Below are positions 42,693-52,324 of a stretch of DNA of 64,000 bases, piece by piece. This stretch comes from Myroides odoratus DSM 2801 (GTDB lineage Bacteria > Bacteroidota > Bacteroidia > Flavobacteriales > Flavobacteriaceae): positions 3,639,604-3,703,603 of the forward strand of contig NZ_CM001437.1 in assembly GCF_000243275.1 (NCBI RefSeq), written 5' to 3'. Below the pieces are notes generated by a model. That model saw only the letters and a list, made by a program, of their open reading frames with translations. It did not search any database and was not told the origin of the DNA. The position numbers and the translations under genes are program-made. Positions within the stretch are counted from its first letter, which is position 1. The number at the start of each line of letters is the position of its first letter.

Positions 42693-44006
42693 ATGAAAGA
42701 TGATCAAGTAAGAACGACAGCTAAAGTAGCTGTGTTTTTTGATGGTACGGGAAATAATAAAACAAATGCCCGAAGAGACCCAGATAAATTTGGTGTGATA
42801 ACGAACATCACGCGTTTATTTGAGGCTTGTGTGGTTTCAGATAAATTATATGTGGAAGGTGTTGGCACATTGGATAATGAGGATGATTCTCAATGGGCGA
42901 AGGCAACGGGAAACAATCCTATTGGTTATTCGGGGTATGGTTATGATGATAAATTGAACAAGGGACTCAACTTTTTAGATGTCTTTCGACAAACCATCCC
43001 CAATGAAGAGATCCATCTCTTTGTGTATGGTTTTAGTAGGGGAGCGGCCTTAGCTCGGGATTTTGCCAAAAGAGCCTTAGCTTATCCGAATGTTAGGATT
43101 CAATTCTTAGGCATTTATGATACCATCGTGTCACTCTTGCGATTAACAACTCCTGCGATTCACTTTACCAATCAGGATATGGAGAGAATCGATCAGATTT
43201 TGCATTTAACCGCCATTAATGAAGCGCGAAATTATTTTCCTCTAACCAGTATTCAGCAACGGAATGGGACACAAGGATTGCTTGCGATTGAAAACTATTA
43301 CACCCCCAAAGTAAAAGAGGTTTTTGTGCCTGGCGCTCATGCAGATGTAGGTGGGGGATATGCAGAACGAGCAGAAAATGTGCTCTTGCGCAAAGGAGCA
43401 GCTTCCTTTGATACCATAGGAGATGAGCTAACGATAATTAGAAGTACAGTAGTGGATTTTTTTAGTTGTTCTACTTCACAAGCGATTTGGAGTAATCTTT
43501 TAAATGAGTCTGTTGTGTTTGAACCCGTTTCGGGTGGATATAATTTGGAATCAAAACGAAACAACGTGAAAGTAGATTTACCTGTAGTGTATTTTGAAGT
43601 CATGGCTGCTTATGCTAATTTCTCCTTACAGCAAGACGTTTTTGAGGTTATTTCTACTGTTACAATTGCGGATTTGCAAGTGTTGAAAGATAATTTATAT
43701 ACTTACTTACAGACGAATGTTCCGCTAAAAGGGCCTTGTTTTGCCTATGCAAATTATGCTGCATTTACCCATATCTCTTCTAATTATGGAGTCCTCAATC
43801 AGATAGACGTACAGTTCAATCAAGAGGTGAATACATTTAGTCCGGCGCTCTTATTTCAGGAAATTGAAACAATAAGAGCGGCTTGTTCTTCAGCGGATTT
43901 AGAACAATTTAATGAGGAGATTGTCTATCAGTCATTTAGTTTAGCGCCATGGGATATCAATGCGCCTAATAACAAAGAATGGCATCGCAACGTGATTTAT
44001 GGATAG
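42693..44006 (+). CDS. DUF2235/Tle1-like lipase, copy 2
   Basis: A 437-residue paralogue of the 40570 gene. It has VAVFFDGTGNNKTN, S115 in VYGFSRGAALARDFAK, D143 in LGIYDTI and H216 in VPGAHADVGGGYAE; all triad positions are kept, so both copies should be active. The first ~20 residues are nearly identical to copy 1, while the C-terminal part has diverged widely (for example YANFSLQQDVFEV against YSNFFLNENVFEY). No signal peptide. It is followed by its own terminator. Confidence 0.85.
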   Translation: MKDDQVRTTAKVAVFFDGTGNNKTNARRDPDKFGVITNITRLFEACVVSDKLYVEGVGTLDNEDDSQWAKATGNNPIGYSGYGYDDKLNKGLNFLDVFRQTIPNEEIHLFVYGFSRGAALARDFAKRALAYPNVRIQFLGIYDTIVSLLRLTTPAIHFTNQDMERIDQILHLTAINEARNYFPLTSIQQRNGTQGLLAIENYYTPKVKEVFVPGAHADVGGGYAERAENVLLRKGAASFDTIGDELTIIRSTVVDFFSCSTSQAIWSNLLNESVVFEPVSGGYNLESKRNNVKVDLPVVYFEVMAAYANFSLQQDVFEVISTVTIADLQVLKDNLYTYLQTNVPLKGPCFAYANYAAFTHISSNYGVLNQIDVQFNQEVNTFSPALLFQEIETIRAACSSADLEQFNEEIVYQSFSLAPWDINAPNNKEWHRNVIYG

Positions 44007-44074
44007 GGTATCGAGAGGAAGGTAAGGTATAATCGAACCAATGGCGAAGGTGCTCTTTCTCTATTGTCGTAAAA

Positions 44075-44106
44075 AAAAGTCCCACTTCTCAAGAAGTGGG
44101 ACTTTT
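44075..44106. terminator. Bidirectional terminator between lipase 2 and purA
   Basis: The stem aaagtcccacttct / agaagtgggacttt has a short CA-type loop with A- and T-runs on the two sides. It lies between converging genes. Confidence 0.88.
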
Positions 44107-44107
44107 A

Positions 44108-45379
44108 TTATTTTATAATGGTTTGTTTTCTATCCGGACCAACAGAAACAACTTTTACTGGAACATCAAGGTAATTTTCAATGAATTGAATATACGCTTT
44201 TAATTCAGTAGGAAGTTGATCGTAAGATGTCATTCCTGTTAAGTCTGCATTCCAACCTTTGATTTCTTCGTAGATTGGTTCTACGTTTTCAGGTTCGATA
44301 TTGTACGGAAGATAGTTGATTGTCTCTCCTTTGTACGTGTACTTTGTACAAACTTTCAATGTTTCGAATCCAGATAAAACGTCTGCTTTCATCATGTAAA
44401 GTTCAGTAACACCGTTTACTTCAACTGCATATTTTAATGCAACTAAATCCAACCATCCACATCTTCTTGCACGACCTGTAACCGATCCAAACTCTCTACC
44501 AACAGAAGCCATTGTAGCACCTACTTCGTCATGAAGCTCTGTAGGGAATGGTCCACTTCCAACACGTGTAGTATACGCTTTGAAAATACCAAACACTTCT
44601 TGTACGCGGTTTGGTGCAATTCCTAAACCAGTACAAGCACCAGCTGCTGTAGTATTCGAAGAAGTTACGAAAGGATATGTTCCGAAGTCAATATCTAATA
44701 ATGACCCTTGAGCTCCTTCTGCTAAGATTGTTTTTCCTTCTTTCAATGCGCGGTTTAAATACTCCTCGCTATCAATGAAAGTTAACTTTTGTAATTCTTT
44801 AACTGCTTGGAAGAATTCTTCTTCTAATTCAGGTAAATTGTATTGCATATCCACATCGTGGAATTGAATCATAGATTCATGTTTGTCTGCTAATGTGCGA
44901 TATCTTTGTTCGAAATCCTCTAATTCAATATCACCAACACGAAGACCGTTTCTACCAGTTTTGTCCATATAAGTAGGACCGATTCCTTTTAATGTAGAAC
45001 CGATTTTTGCTTTTCCTTTTGCAGCTTCAGAAGCAGCATCAAGTAAACGGTGCGTAGGAAGAATTAAATGCGCTTTTCTAGAGATCAATAAACGATTGAC
45101 AAAGTCAATTTTGAATTGCTCTAAACCTTCAATTTCTTTCATGAAAACAACAGGGTCAATTACTACACCGTTTCCGATGATGTTGATTGAATCTTTATGA
45201 AAAATACCAGAAGGAATTGTACGAAGAACGTGTTTAATTCCGTCAAATTCTAAGGTGTGTCCTGCGTTTGGTCCACCTTGAAAGCGTGCAATAATGTCGT
45301 ATTTTGAAGTAAGGACATCCACAATTTTCCCCTTACCTTCATCACCCCACTGCAAGCCAAGTAGTAAATCTACTGCCAT
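44108..45379 (-). CDS. purA: Adenylosuccinate synthetase
   Basis: A 423-residue enzyme making adenylosuccinate from IMP, Asp and GTP in AMP synthesis. Family motifs are LLGLQWGDEGKGKIVD (P-loop-like, with the catalytic Asp), FQGGPNAGHTL, GSTLKGIGPTYMDKTGR, LAEGAQGSLLDIDFGTYPFV, TTRVGSGPFPTE and GRARRCGWLDLVALKYA. Full length. It lies 34 bp downstream of the Fur-family gene and probably shares its transcript. Confidence 0.97.
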   Translation of the reverse strand: MAVDLLLGLQWGDEGKGKIVDVLTSKYDIIARFQGGPNAGHTLEFDGIKHVLRTIPSGIFHKDSINIIGNGVVIDPVVFMKEIEGLEQFKIDFVNRLLISRKAHLILPTHRLLDAASEAAKGKAKIGSTLKGIGPTYMDKTGRNGLRVGDIELEDFEQRYRTLADKHESMIQFHDVDMQYNLPELEEEFFQAVKELQKLTFIDSEEYLNRALKEGKTILAEGAQGSLLDIDFGTYPFVTSSNTTAAGACTGLGIAPNRVQEVFGIFKAYTTRVGSGPFPTELHDEVGATMASVGREFGSVTGRARRCGWLDLVALKYAVEVNGVTELYMMKADVLSGFETLKVCTKYTYKGETINYLPYNIEPENVEPIYEEIKGWNADLTGMTSYDQLPTELKAYIQFIENYLDVPVKVVSVGPDRKQTIIK

Positions 45380-45413
45380 TCTTTTGTGTTGTTAAAGTTT
45401 TAAATTAGTTGTG

Positions 45414-45872
45414 TTAGGATTCAGACTCTTCTTCATTCGTTTTTCTATTGCCATAGAAATACAACGAGTGATTGTGAATCTCAATATTAAAAATATCTTC
45501 TATTGTTTTTTTAATGGTTTGAATACGAGGATCGCAGAACTCAATCACTTCTCCTGTATCAGTTAAAATGATGTGATCGTGCTGTTTGTCAAAATATGAC
45601 TTCTCGTAATGTGCCTGATTTTGTCCAAATTGATGTCTTCGAACTAAACCACACTCTAATAAAATTTCAATAGTATTGTACAGCGTAGCTCTACTTACTC
45701 GATAGTTTTTGTTCTTCATTTTGATGTACAAAGACTCGATATCAAAATGCTCTTCACTATCGTAAATTTCTTGTAAAATAGCGTATCGTTCAGGTGTTTT
45801 TCGATGACCTCTTTCTTCTAAAAATTTCGTAAAAACGTTTTTTACTATTTCTTGATTATTCTCGCTTCCCAT
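45414..45872 (-). CDS. Fur-family metalloregulator
   Basis: A 152-residue protein with the Fur winged helix ([40 protein letters not shown]) and dimerisation/metal domain ([30 protein letters not shown]). The His-rich regulatory metal site is retained. The CxxC of the structural zinc site usual in Fur (CTKCG) is replaced by LTDTG, so that zinc is probably absent. It could be a Fur, Zur or PerR homologue. It is upstream of purA on the same strand. Confidence 0.9.
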   Translation of the reverse strand: MGSENNQEIVKNVFTKFLEERGHRKTPERYAILQEIYDSEEHFDIESLYIKMKNKNYRVSRATLYNTIEILLECGLVRRHQFGQNQAHYEKSYFDKQHDHIILTDTGEVIEFCDPRIQTIKKTIEDIFNIEIHNHSLYFYGNRKTNEEESES

Positions 45873-45889
45873 AACTAAATACTAAAATG

Positions 45890-45897
45890 CAAATATA
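45890..45897 (-). promoter_or_regulatory. Candidate -7 box for the Fur-family gene
   Basis: On the minus strand TATATTTG fits TAnnTTTG, 18 bp before the ATG. No -33 TTG was found at the expected spacing. Confidence 0.45.
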
Positions 45898-45973
45898 GTT
45901 GTATTTTCTCTTGTGAGAAAATTAATTGATTGATTATCTTTTTTTAAATTAAAGACAGGCGTATTGGCTGCGT

Positions 45974-48190
45974 TTAATTGGTATTCACTCGAGTGACTTT
46001 ATCCACTCCTTCGATTTTCTTGATATTGGCGATCATTTTCTTCAAAATATCGTTGTTTGGAACGATTACGGTAATCGATCCTTTAAATAACCCCGCATTT
46101 TCACTCAAGGCGATACTTCGAATATTTACAGCTTTACTCTCCATAATAATCTTGGTGATCTCGGTGGTTAAACCAGCAGAGTCTAGTCCCGTAATATTAA
46201 TTGTTGCCTCAAAGTTCAACGAAGTAGAAGAAGCAACCCAATGTGCCTGCATGATGCGGTACGCGTAGTTTGAACGCATACTCAGTGCATTAGGACAATC
46301 GGTTTTGTGTACTTTTATTCCTTCGTTGATCGTTACAAATCCAAAAACATCATCTCCAGGTATCGGATTACAACACGTGGCTAGTTTATAATCTAACTTT
46401 TCTTTGTCTTTTCCGAAAACGAGTAAATCTAATGATTTTTTATCTTCTGATTCCTGAATTACTGGAGCAGAAGGAGTTCGTTTGATGCTTTTCTTGAAAA
46501 AGTTGAACAACGTATTGTTGCGTTTCGATGCGTATTCCTTCAATTGAGCATTGTCAATTAAACCAGCACCAACGCGATAAAATAAATCTTGACTGGTTTT
46601 GAGTTTGAAATGGTTGACCATTTCATTGACTGTTGTTTCGTCCAGATTGATTTTTAAATGTTTCAGTTTACGTTGCAATTGCTCTTTTCCTTCATCGGCA
46701 ATCTTCTTCGTATTCTCGTTTAATGAACTCTTGATTTTATTTCGAGCTCTACTAGTCGTAACATAATCTAACCAGTTGACATTCGGTTTTTTATTTTCGG
46801 ATGTGATAATTTCTACCTGATCCCCACTAGATAAGATGTGATTTAAAGGTACCAATCGTCCGTTTACACGGGTTCCTCTTGTTTTTAAACCAATCTCCGA
46901 GTGAATAGCAAAGGCAAAATCAAGTGCAGTAGCTCCTTTTGGAAGGGATTTAATCTCTCCTTTAGGTGTAAATACGTAAATCTCTTTGGCGTAAAGACTT
47001 AGCTTGAAGTCTTCCACGAAATCTACGGCATTGGTTTCTGCATTTTCAAGTGCTTCCTTCAATTGGTTCAACCAAAGGTCTAAGCTATTTTCTTCCGTAA
47101 CGCCTTGTTTGTATTTGTAATGCGCAGCATATCCTTGCTCGGCAATTTCATCCATGCGTTCGCTTCGGATTTGTATTTCAACCCAACGTCCTTTTGGGCC
47201 CATTACAGTGATGTGTAAGGCTTCATATCCCGTAGATTTAGGAGAGGAAATCCAATCTCTTAAACGACTCGGGCTAGGGCGGAAGTGATCGGTTACAATC
47301 GAATAAATCTTCCAAGCGATGAACTTCTCTTCGTGTGGGGTTGATTTATAAATGATGCGCAAGGCAAATTTGTCGTATACTTCATCAAAGGTTACATTCT
47401 GTGCCTTCATCTTGCGTCGAATCGAATAAATCGATTTCGGACGACCTTTCATCGAATATTGGATATGCTCTTCATCTAAGGATTGTTTCAAGATGTCCGA
47501 AACGGATTTGATATAAGCTTCTTGCTCTTCTTTCGTTTCTTTCATTTTGTGGACAATGTCTTTATACACTTCGGGTTCTGTGTATTTCAGACCAAGATCC
47601 TCTAACTTGGTTTTGATGTTGAACAAGCCTAAGCGATGGGCGAGTGGGGCATAGATATACAAGGTTTCCGAAGCAATTTTAGCTTGCTTGTAGTCCACCA
47701 TGCTTTCCATGGTTTGCATGTTGTGCAAACGGTCGGCAATTTTAATCAGAATTACGCGTACATCATCATTTAGCGTAAGTAACATTTTGCGGTAGTTCTC
47801 TGCTTGCATTGAAATGTGAGAATCCGGCTCTAATAGGGCCATCTTCGTTAATCCTTCAACAATCTGCGCTATTTTAGGATTGAACCACTCTTCAATTTGC
47901 TTTACGGTGATATCCGTATCCTCAACGACGTCGTGCATTAAAGCTGCCGCAATGGAGGTTGCACCTAATCCAATTTCAGAAGCGACGATTTTTGCAACGG
48001 CAATGGGGTGAAAAATATAAGCTTCTCCCGATTTTCTACGTTGATCTTTATGGGCATCAACGGCCACGTCAAACGCCTTTCTAATTAATTTTTTATCTGC
48101 ATCAGATAAAGTTTGATAACTGATTTTCAGTAACTCTTTATATTCTTTTGCTATTGCCTTATTTTCTAATTCAATTTCTGCTTCTGTCAT
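45974..48190 (-). CDS. RelA/SpoT-family (p)ppGpp synthetase/hydrolase
   Basis: 738 residues from ATG 48190 (MTEAEIELENKAIAKEYKEL); a longer frame adds an implausible hydrophobic leader. Order: HD hydrolase domain (LMHDVVEDTDITVKQIEEWF, IADRLHNMQTM), synthetase domain (IYSIRRKMKAQNVTFDEVYD, SPKSTGYEALHITV), TGS (YVFTPKGEIKSLPKGATALD), a conserved Cys region (YKLATCCNPIPGDDVFGF) and a C-terminal ACT domain. The HD residues are intact, so a bifunctional SpoT/Rel enzyme controlling the stringent response is likely. Confidence 0.96.
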   Translation of the reverse strand: MTEAEIELENKAIAKEYKELLKISYQTLSDADKKLIRKAFDVAVDAHKDQRRKSGEAYIFHPIAVAKIVASEIGLGATSIAAALMHDVVEDTDITVKQIEEWFNPKIAQIVEGLTKMALLEPDSHISMQAENYRKMLLTLNDDVRVILIKIADRLHNMQTMESMVDYKQAKIASETLYIYAPLAHRLGLFNIKTKLEDLGLKYTEPEVYKDIVHKMKETKEEQEAYIKSVSDILKQSLDEEHIQYSMKGRPKSIYSIRRKMKAQNVTFDEVYDKFALRIIYKSTPHEEKFIAWKIYSIVTDHFRPSPSRLRDWISSPKSTGYEALHITVMGPKGRWVEIQIRSERMDEIAEQGYAAHYKYKQGVTEENSLDLWLNQLKEALENAETNAVDFVEDFKLSLYAKEIYVFTPKGEIKSLPKGATALDFAFAIHSEIGLKTRGTRVNGRLVPLNHILSSGDQVEIITSENKKPNVNWLDYVTTSRARNKIKSSLNENTKKIADEGKEQLQRKLKHLKINLDETTVNEMVNHFKLKTSQDLFYRVGAGLIDNAQLKEYASKRNNTLFNFFKKSIKRTPSAPVIQESEDKKSLDLLVFGKDKEKLDYKLATCCNPIPGDDVFGFVTINEGIKVHKTDCPNALSMRSNYAYRIMQAHWVASSTSLNFEATINITGLDSAGLTTEITKIIMESKAVNIRSIALSENAGLFKGSITVIVPNNDILKKMIANIKKIEGVDKVTRVNTN

Positions 48191-48246
48191 ACTACTATTG
48201 ATCGATAAAGATATACTAAATGTAAGAAAAAAAGCCTGTATATGCA

Positions 48247-48276
48247 AGTAGGGGTGTATCGCAATACACCCCTACT
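48247..48276. terminator. Strong hairpin between barrel gene and rel
   Basis: A 12-bp perfect stem, agtaggggtgta / tacacccctact, with a TCGCAA loop. The T-run is on the plus side; on the minus strand, where the upstream barrel gene is read, a T-run comes only ~14 nt later. It is probably the terminator of the 48326 gene. Confidence 0.65.
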
Positions 48277-48325
48277 GTTGTTTTTTTTCTGTGGCTACTC
48301 AAATCGCCAATTTATCTTTTTTACT

Positions 48326-48970
48326 TTAGAATACAAAGAATACCCCGCCGTTGATTTGAACGTTACTTCCAGGTCCTCCACTCAAGTTCTTTTTACCTAG
48401 AACTTCAAAGTTTAACCCAAAGCGATTGATGAATAAATCACGGTTGTATTGTCCAACGCTAAATAATCCAGTATCTGATAACCAAATATTTAAACCTCCA
48501 CCGAAGTTAAACATCGCTTTGTCATCTTTGTTGAATTTAGTATAGCCTAATCCTGTTTCAATATAAGGATCAACAATTGGAATATTAAATAAACCTCCCA
48601 AGCTATAGATCATGGTTGCGTCTACTGCAAAAACGTTAAATTTATCATGCGCCACTCTACCATTCACTAAATCTTCCGCTTTGACTTCACTAGATAATAC
48701 ACCTAGTTTAAAACTAACGTTTTTACCTGCATAATATTCTACGGATAACTTCGGTAAAGAGGCCGCTTTTAATTCGTCAAAATTTGTGGGATCATCCCAA
48801 TCAAAATTATTGTTCAGCATACTCATTTGAAGATTGACTTTCCACGGATAATTATAGTGCAAGCGTTCTTCGTAATTGTATTTCGGCTTAAATTGAGCCA
48901 TTGCTGCAGTAGTAAAAGAAAGAAGTATAGTAAGGGTGAATAGGTTAAAGAATCTGTTGCTTCTTTTCAT
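48326..48970 (-). CDS. Outer-membrane beta-barrel protein
   Basis: The ATG at 48970 gives 214 residues with signal MKRSNRFFNLFTLTILLSFT ending AMAQ; the longer frame adds 17 non-signal residues. Strands with aromatic girdles (LSVEYYAGKNVSFKLGVLSS, YIETGLGYTKFNKDD, FNFGGGLNIWLSDTGLFSVG) lead to a terminal INGGVFFVF. It resembles the OmpA-barrel-type proteins of Bacteroidota. No periplasmic domain, no known ligand. It is followed by a strong hairpin. Confidence 0.75.
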   Translation of the reverse strand: MKRSNRFFNLFTLTILLSFTTAAMAQFKPKYNYEERLHYNYPWKVNLQMSMLNNNFDWDDPTNFDELKAASLPKLSVEYYAGKNVSFKLGVLSSEVKAEDLVNGRVAHDKFNVFAVDATMIYSLGGLFNIPIVDPYIETGLGYTKFNKDDKAMFNFGGGLNIWLSDTGLFSVGQYNRDLFINRFGLNFEVLGKKNLSGGPGSNVQINGGVFFVF

Positions 48971-49174
48971 AGCGCTTTGTCTGTTTAAGTTTTTTGTTAA
49001 GGAAAAATTAATAAAAATCAAATATAAATAAAATAAGCAAGCTGTAACGCGAGATTAACATTTTAATTATTCTAATAAAACGTTCGCTAGTGCGTATTAT
49101 TGTTGAATATATTGTGATTTTTTTCCTAGTTTATTCGGACTGAAATCATTAGGGTCTATGCGGGTTTAGTTGTA

Positions 49175-49972
49175 TTACTTAAAATCGCGTTGTCTTTTTG
49201 CTTCAAACAATAGAATAGAGGCTGCAACAGATACATTCATAGAATCAATGGTACCACTCATAGGTATGATGATATTCTGTGTACTGCTTGCTCGCCATGG
49301 TTCTGTTAAGCCAGTGGCTTCAGTTCCAACTACAAAAGCCGTGGGTGTGGTGTAGTCTTGGGTGTGGTAGCTGCACGAGTTTTGTAACGTAGCTGCATAC
49401 GTGTGAATGCCGCGATCTTTTAAAAAGGCAATGGCTTCTTCTGTGGTCGCTACGGCAATTTGGTTGGTAAATAAACAACCGACGCTAGAGCGGATAATAT
49501 TGGGATTGTATAAATCTGTTCGCGGGTTAGCGATAATTACAGCATCAATATTAGCTGCATCAGCGGTGCGTAGCATCGCGCCAATATTTCCTGGTTTTTC
49601 TGTCGCTTCCGCTACGAGGATAAGTGGGTTTTCGGGTAATTGCAATTGATCTAAAGCATGTGTTTTTGGCTGTGCTAAAGCCAATACACCTTCCGTAGAA
49701 TCGCGATACGCTAATTTTTGATAGACGTCTCTGGAAATTTCAATACACGTTGTCTGTGCTCCAATAAAAGGTTGCACTTGTTCAAAAGGCAAGATGTCTG
49801 GGCAAAACAACAAGGTGTTCAATTGATAGGCACCTGCTTGTGCCAGTTCGAGCTCGCGTAAGCCTTCAATGATAAATAAACCTTCTTTTTTGCGCGCTCT
49901 TGCTTTATCTTGTAATTGAAGAATCGTCTTTATTAGGGGGTTTTGTGTGCTTTCTATTTTTTTTGTAATCAT
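49175..49972 (-). CDS. SpoU/TrmH-family RNA methyltransferase
   Basis: A 265-residue protein. An N-terminal substrate-binding domain (LIKTILQLQDKARARKKEGL with FIIEG, ALAQPK) precedes a SPOUT trefoil-knot domain with the three motifs VAEATEKPGNIGAMLRTADA, FVVGTEATGLTEPW and IIIPMSGTIDSMNVSVAASI. It 2'-O-methylates rRNA or tRNA with AdoMet. The exact site cannot be told; it is RlmB-like in layout. It is separated from the upstream DUF58 gene by 3 bp. Confidence 0.93.
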   Translation of the reverse strand: MITKKIESTQNPLIKTILQLQDKARARKKEGLFIIEGLRELELAQAGAYQLNTLLFCPDILPFEQVQPFIGAQTTCIEISRDVYQKLAYRDSTEGVLALAQPKTHALDQLQLPENPLILVAEATEKPGNIGAMLRTADAANIDAVIIANPRTDLYNPNIIRSSVGCLFTNQIAVATTEEAIAFLKDRGIHTYAATLQNSCSYHTQDYTTPTAFVVGTEATGLTEPWRASSTQNIIIPMSGTIDSMNVSVAASILLFEAKRQRDFK

Positions 49973-49975
49973 AGT

Positions 49976-51295
49976 TTAGAAACCTTTTGCCTTGATTTTG
50001 AGGTACATATTAATCGTTTCAATAGATAGGTTTTGAGGAGTTGTCAGAATACTCTGTATTCCGTATTTCGTCAATTCATTGGCGATTAAACGCTTTTCAA
50101 AGTTAAATTTTTCTGCAATAATTTTGTCTATTATTTCATCTGTATTTTTAGCCTTCTTTTCCGTTAGGGCTTTAAGCTCTGTATTCTCAAAAAAGATCAC
50201 GACTACCAGATGGCTTTTCGCTAAGGCACGCAAATAAGGCAATTGACGATGTAAACTAGACAGTGATTCGAAATTGGTGTAGAGTAACAATAAACTACGG
50301 TGCGTAATGGATTGTTTTACTGCACTATACAAATGACCAAAATCACTTTCGCTAAAATCAGTTTCCAAGTTGTATAAATTGGAAATGATTTTTTGTAAGT
50401 GCGTTCGCTTGTTGGAAGCGGCAACCCTATTTTCTACCTTTTTAGAAAAAGAAAGCATGCCGACGCGATCATTTTTTTTCAATACTACATTCGCAATAGC
50501 AAGGGTAGAGTTGATGGCGTAGTTGAGTAAACTCATTCCTTCAAAGGGCATTTGCATCAAACGGCCTTTATCAATAATCGCATAGACCGTTTCTGTATTC
50601 TCATCGAGAAACTGATTGACCATTAAATCGTTTTTCTTTGCGGTTGCTTTCCAGTTAATGGTGCGAATATCATCTCCGGAAACATACTCTTTAATCTGTT
50701 CAAATTCAGTGGTATTTCCGATTTTGCGTAACTTTTTTAACCCAAAGGCATATTTATTTTGGGCAAAAGCAATCAAGTCGTATTTCCTCATTTGAATAAA
50801 AGAAGGATAACACGGAAGCATCTGACCTGCTGAAAAAATATAGCGTTTGGATACCAATTGTAGGGGAGAACGCACATATATGTTGAGTTTTCCAAAGTGA
50901 TATTCCCCTCTAAATTTAGGAGATAAGGTATAGGTTAAGCGCTTGGTTTGTTCGGGTTGTAATTCTTCCTCAAGGAGGAAGTTGCGTTCTTGAAACTGGA
51001 ATGGAATCTCATCAATGATTTCGCAATGAATCGCAAAAGAATAGTGATTCGATACTTGGATATCAATGGGATTGTCATCTCCATTTGATAATTTTTCTGG
51101 TAAAAAACGTTGCGCAACTACTTTGTTTTTCCCACGAAATAGAACAAAATAGTCAGTAAAAAGAAGAATAAACCCCACGGCTACAAGTCCCCATGTTATG
51201 AAATACAAAACAGGGAATAGAAAAGCTAGGATAAACAGTACAAAGATGATACCGAATCCGTAGTAAACACGTGGAAGTAGAAAAAGATGTTTCAT
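49976..51295 (-). CDS. DUF58 membrane-associated protein
   Basis: A 439-residue protein. Two adjacent N-terminal membrane segments (about 7-50: YGFGIIFVLFILAFLFPVLY and the next) precede a soluble region with the DUF58 core (GNTTEFEQIKEYVSGDDIRT then INWKATAKKNDLMVNQF) and a von Willebrand A-like remainder (YAIIDKGRLMQMPFEG, DRVGMLSFSKK). DUF58 proteins are paired with MoxR ATPases, and the MoxR gene is 12 bp upstream here. The role is likely assembly or control of a membrane complex; the client is unknown. Confidence 0.9.
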   Translation of the reverse strand: MKHLFLLPRVYYGFGIIFVLFILAFLFPVLYFITWGLVAVGFILLFTDYFVLFRGKNKVVAQRFLPEKLSNGDDNPIDIQVSNHYSFAIHCEIIDEIPFQFQERNFLLEEELQPEQTKRLTYTLSPKFRGEYHFGKLNIYVRSPLQLVSKRYIFSAGQMLPCYPSFIQMRKYDLIAFAQNKYAFGLKKLRKIGNTTEFEQIKEYVSGDDIRTINWKATAKKNDLMVNQFLDENTETVYAIIDKGRLMQMPFEGMSLLNYAINSTLAIANVVLKKNDRVGMLSFSKKVENRVAASNKRTHLQKIISNLYNLETDFSESDFGHLYSAVKQSITHRSLLLLYTNFESLSSLHRQLPYLRALAKSHLVVVIFFENTELKALTEKKAKNTDEIIDKIIAEKFNFEKRLIANELTKYGIQSILTTPQNLSIETINMYLKIKAKGF

Positions 51296-51307
51296 TATAC
51301 GCTTCTT

Positions 51308-52318
51308 TTATCTTGGAATATCGATGGTTTCTACAATTTGTTGAATAATATCTTTGGCTGTAATTCCTTCCATTTCGCGTTCTGGCGCTACAATAACGCG
51401 GTGTGTCAATACAGGGTAAGCTGCTTCTTTAATATCTTCTGGTGTAACGAAATCGCGATTATTCAATGCGGCATAGCCTTTTGCTGCGTTTAGAATAGCG
51501 ATAGAAGCACGAGGAGATGCTCCTAAATACAACATTGGATTTGTGCGCGTTTGGTGTACAATTTTAGCAATGTATTCCATTACTTTTTCCTCAACAACAA
51601 TTTGTTTAACCAACTGCTGAAAAGCGATTATTTCTTCTGGTGATACTACCTTTTCAATTTGGGTTACTTTTTGTTGACCTAAAAAGGCGTGTTCCTTCAC
51701 TAAGATATTGATTTCCTCTTCTAAGCTAGGGTATTCCACATCAATTTTGAATAAGAAACGATCCAACTGCGCCTCTGGCAAACGGTAGGTACCTTCTTGT
51801 TCAATTGGGTTTTGTGTTGCAATAACCAAGAAAGGCTGATCCATTTGAAATTGTAGGTTGTCAATGGTAATTTGTCTTTCTTCCATTACTTCAAATAAAG
51901 CTGCTTGTGTTTTAGCTGGTGCGCGATTGATTTCGTCAATCAACACCAAATTGGCAAATATAGGTCCCTTCTTGAAGTCAAAGGCGGACGTTTGCATATT
52001 GAATACAGAAGTTCCCAAAATATCAGAAGGCATTAAATCCGGAGTGAATTGAATACGGCTATATGTGGTATCAATGGTTTGAGATAAAACTTTTGCAGTT
52101 AATGTCTTGGCTACACCAGGTACTCCCTCTAAAAGAATATGTCCATTAGCCAGTAATGCGACAAGCAAACGGTCAATCGTTTTGTGTTGACCAACGATAA
52201 CCTTGCTTATTTCGCGTTTAATCGCGGTGACTTTTTCTGTCAATGGCCCTAAATCTAAACGCGATTCAAACGCTAGATTGTCCGGTTGTGGTGTGGTAGG
52301 TTCTGTTGTATGTTCCAT
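51308..52318 (-). CDS. MoxR-family AAA+ ATPase
   Basis: A 336-residue AAA+ protein. It has Walker A ILLEGVPGVAKTLTAK, Walker B LVLIDEINRAPAKTQAALFE, sensor 1 FLVIATQNPIEQEGTYRLPE and arginine-containing YLGASPRASIAILNAAKGYA in the C-terminal lid. The MoxR-DUF58 pair acts like a chaperone/insertase for metal or membrane complexes. It sits in a seven-gene minus-strand run (56299 to 49976) of membrane proteins. Confidence 0.95.
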   Translation of the reverse strand: MEHTTEPTTPQPDNLAFESRLDLGPLTEKVTAIKREISKVIVGQHKTIDRLLVALLANGHILLEGVPGVAKTLTAKVLSQTIDTTYSRIQFTPDLMPSDILGTSVFNMQTSAFDFKKGPIFANLVLIDEINRAPAKTQAALFEVMEERQITIDNLQFQMDQPFLVIATQNPIEQEGTYRLPEAQLDRFLFKIDVEYPSLEEEINILVKEHAFLGQQKVTQIEKVVSPEEIIAFQQLVKQIVVEEKVMEYIAKIVHQTRTNPMLYLGASPRASIAILNAAKGYAALNNRDFVTPEDIKEAAYPVLTHRVIVAPEREMEGITAKDIIQQIVETIDIPR

Positions 52319-52324
52319 AGTATT

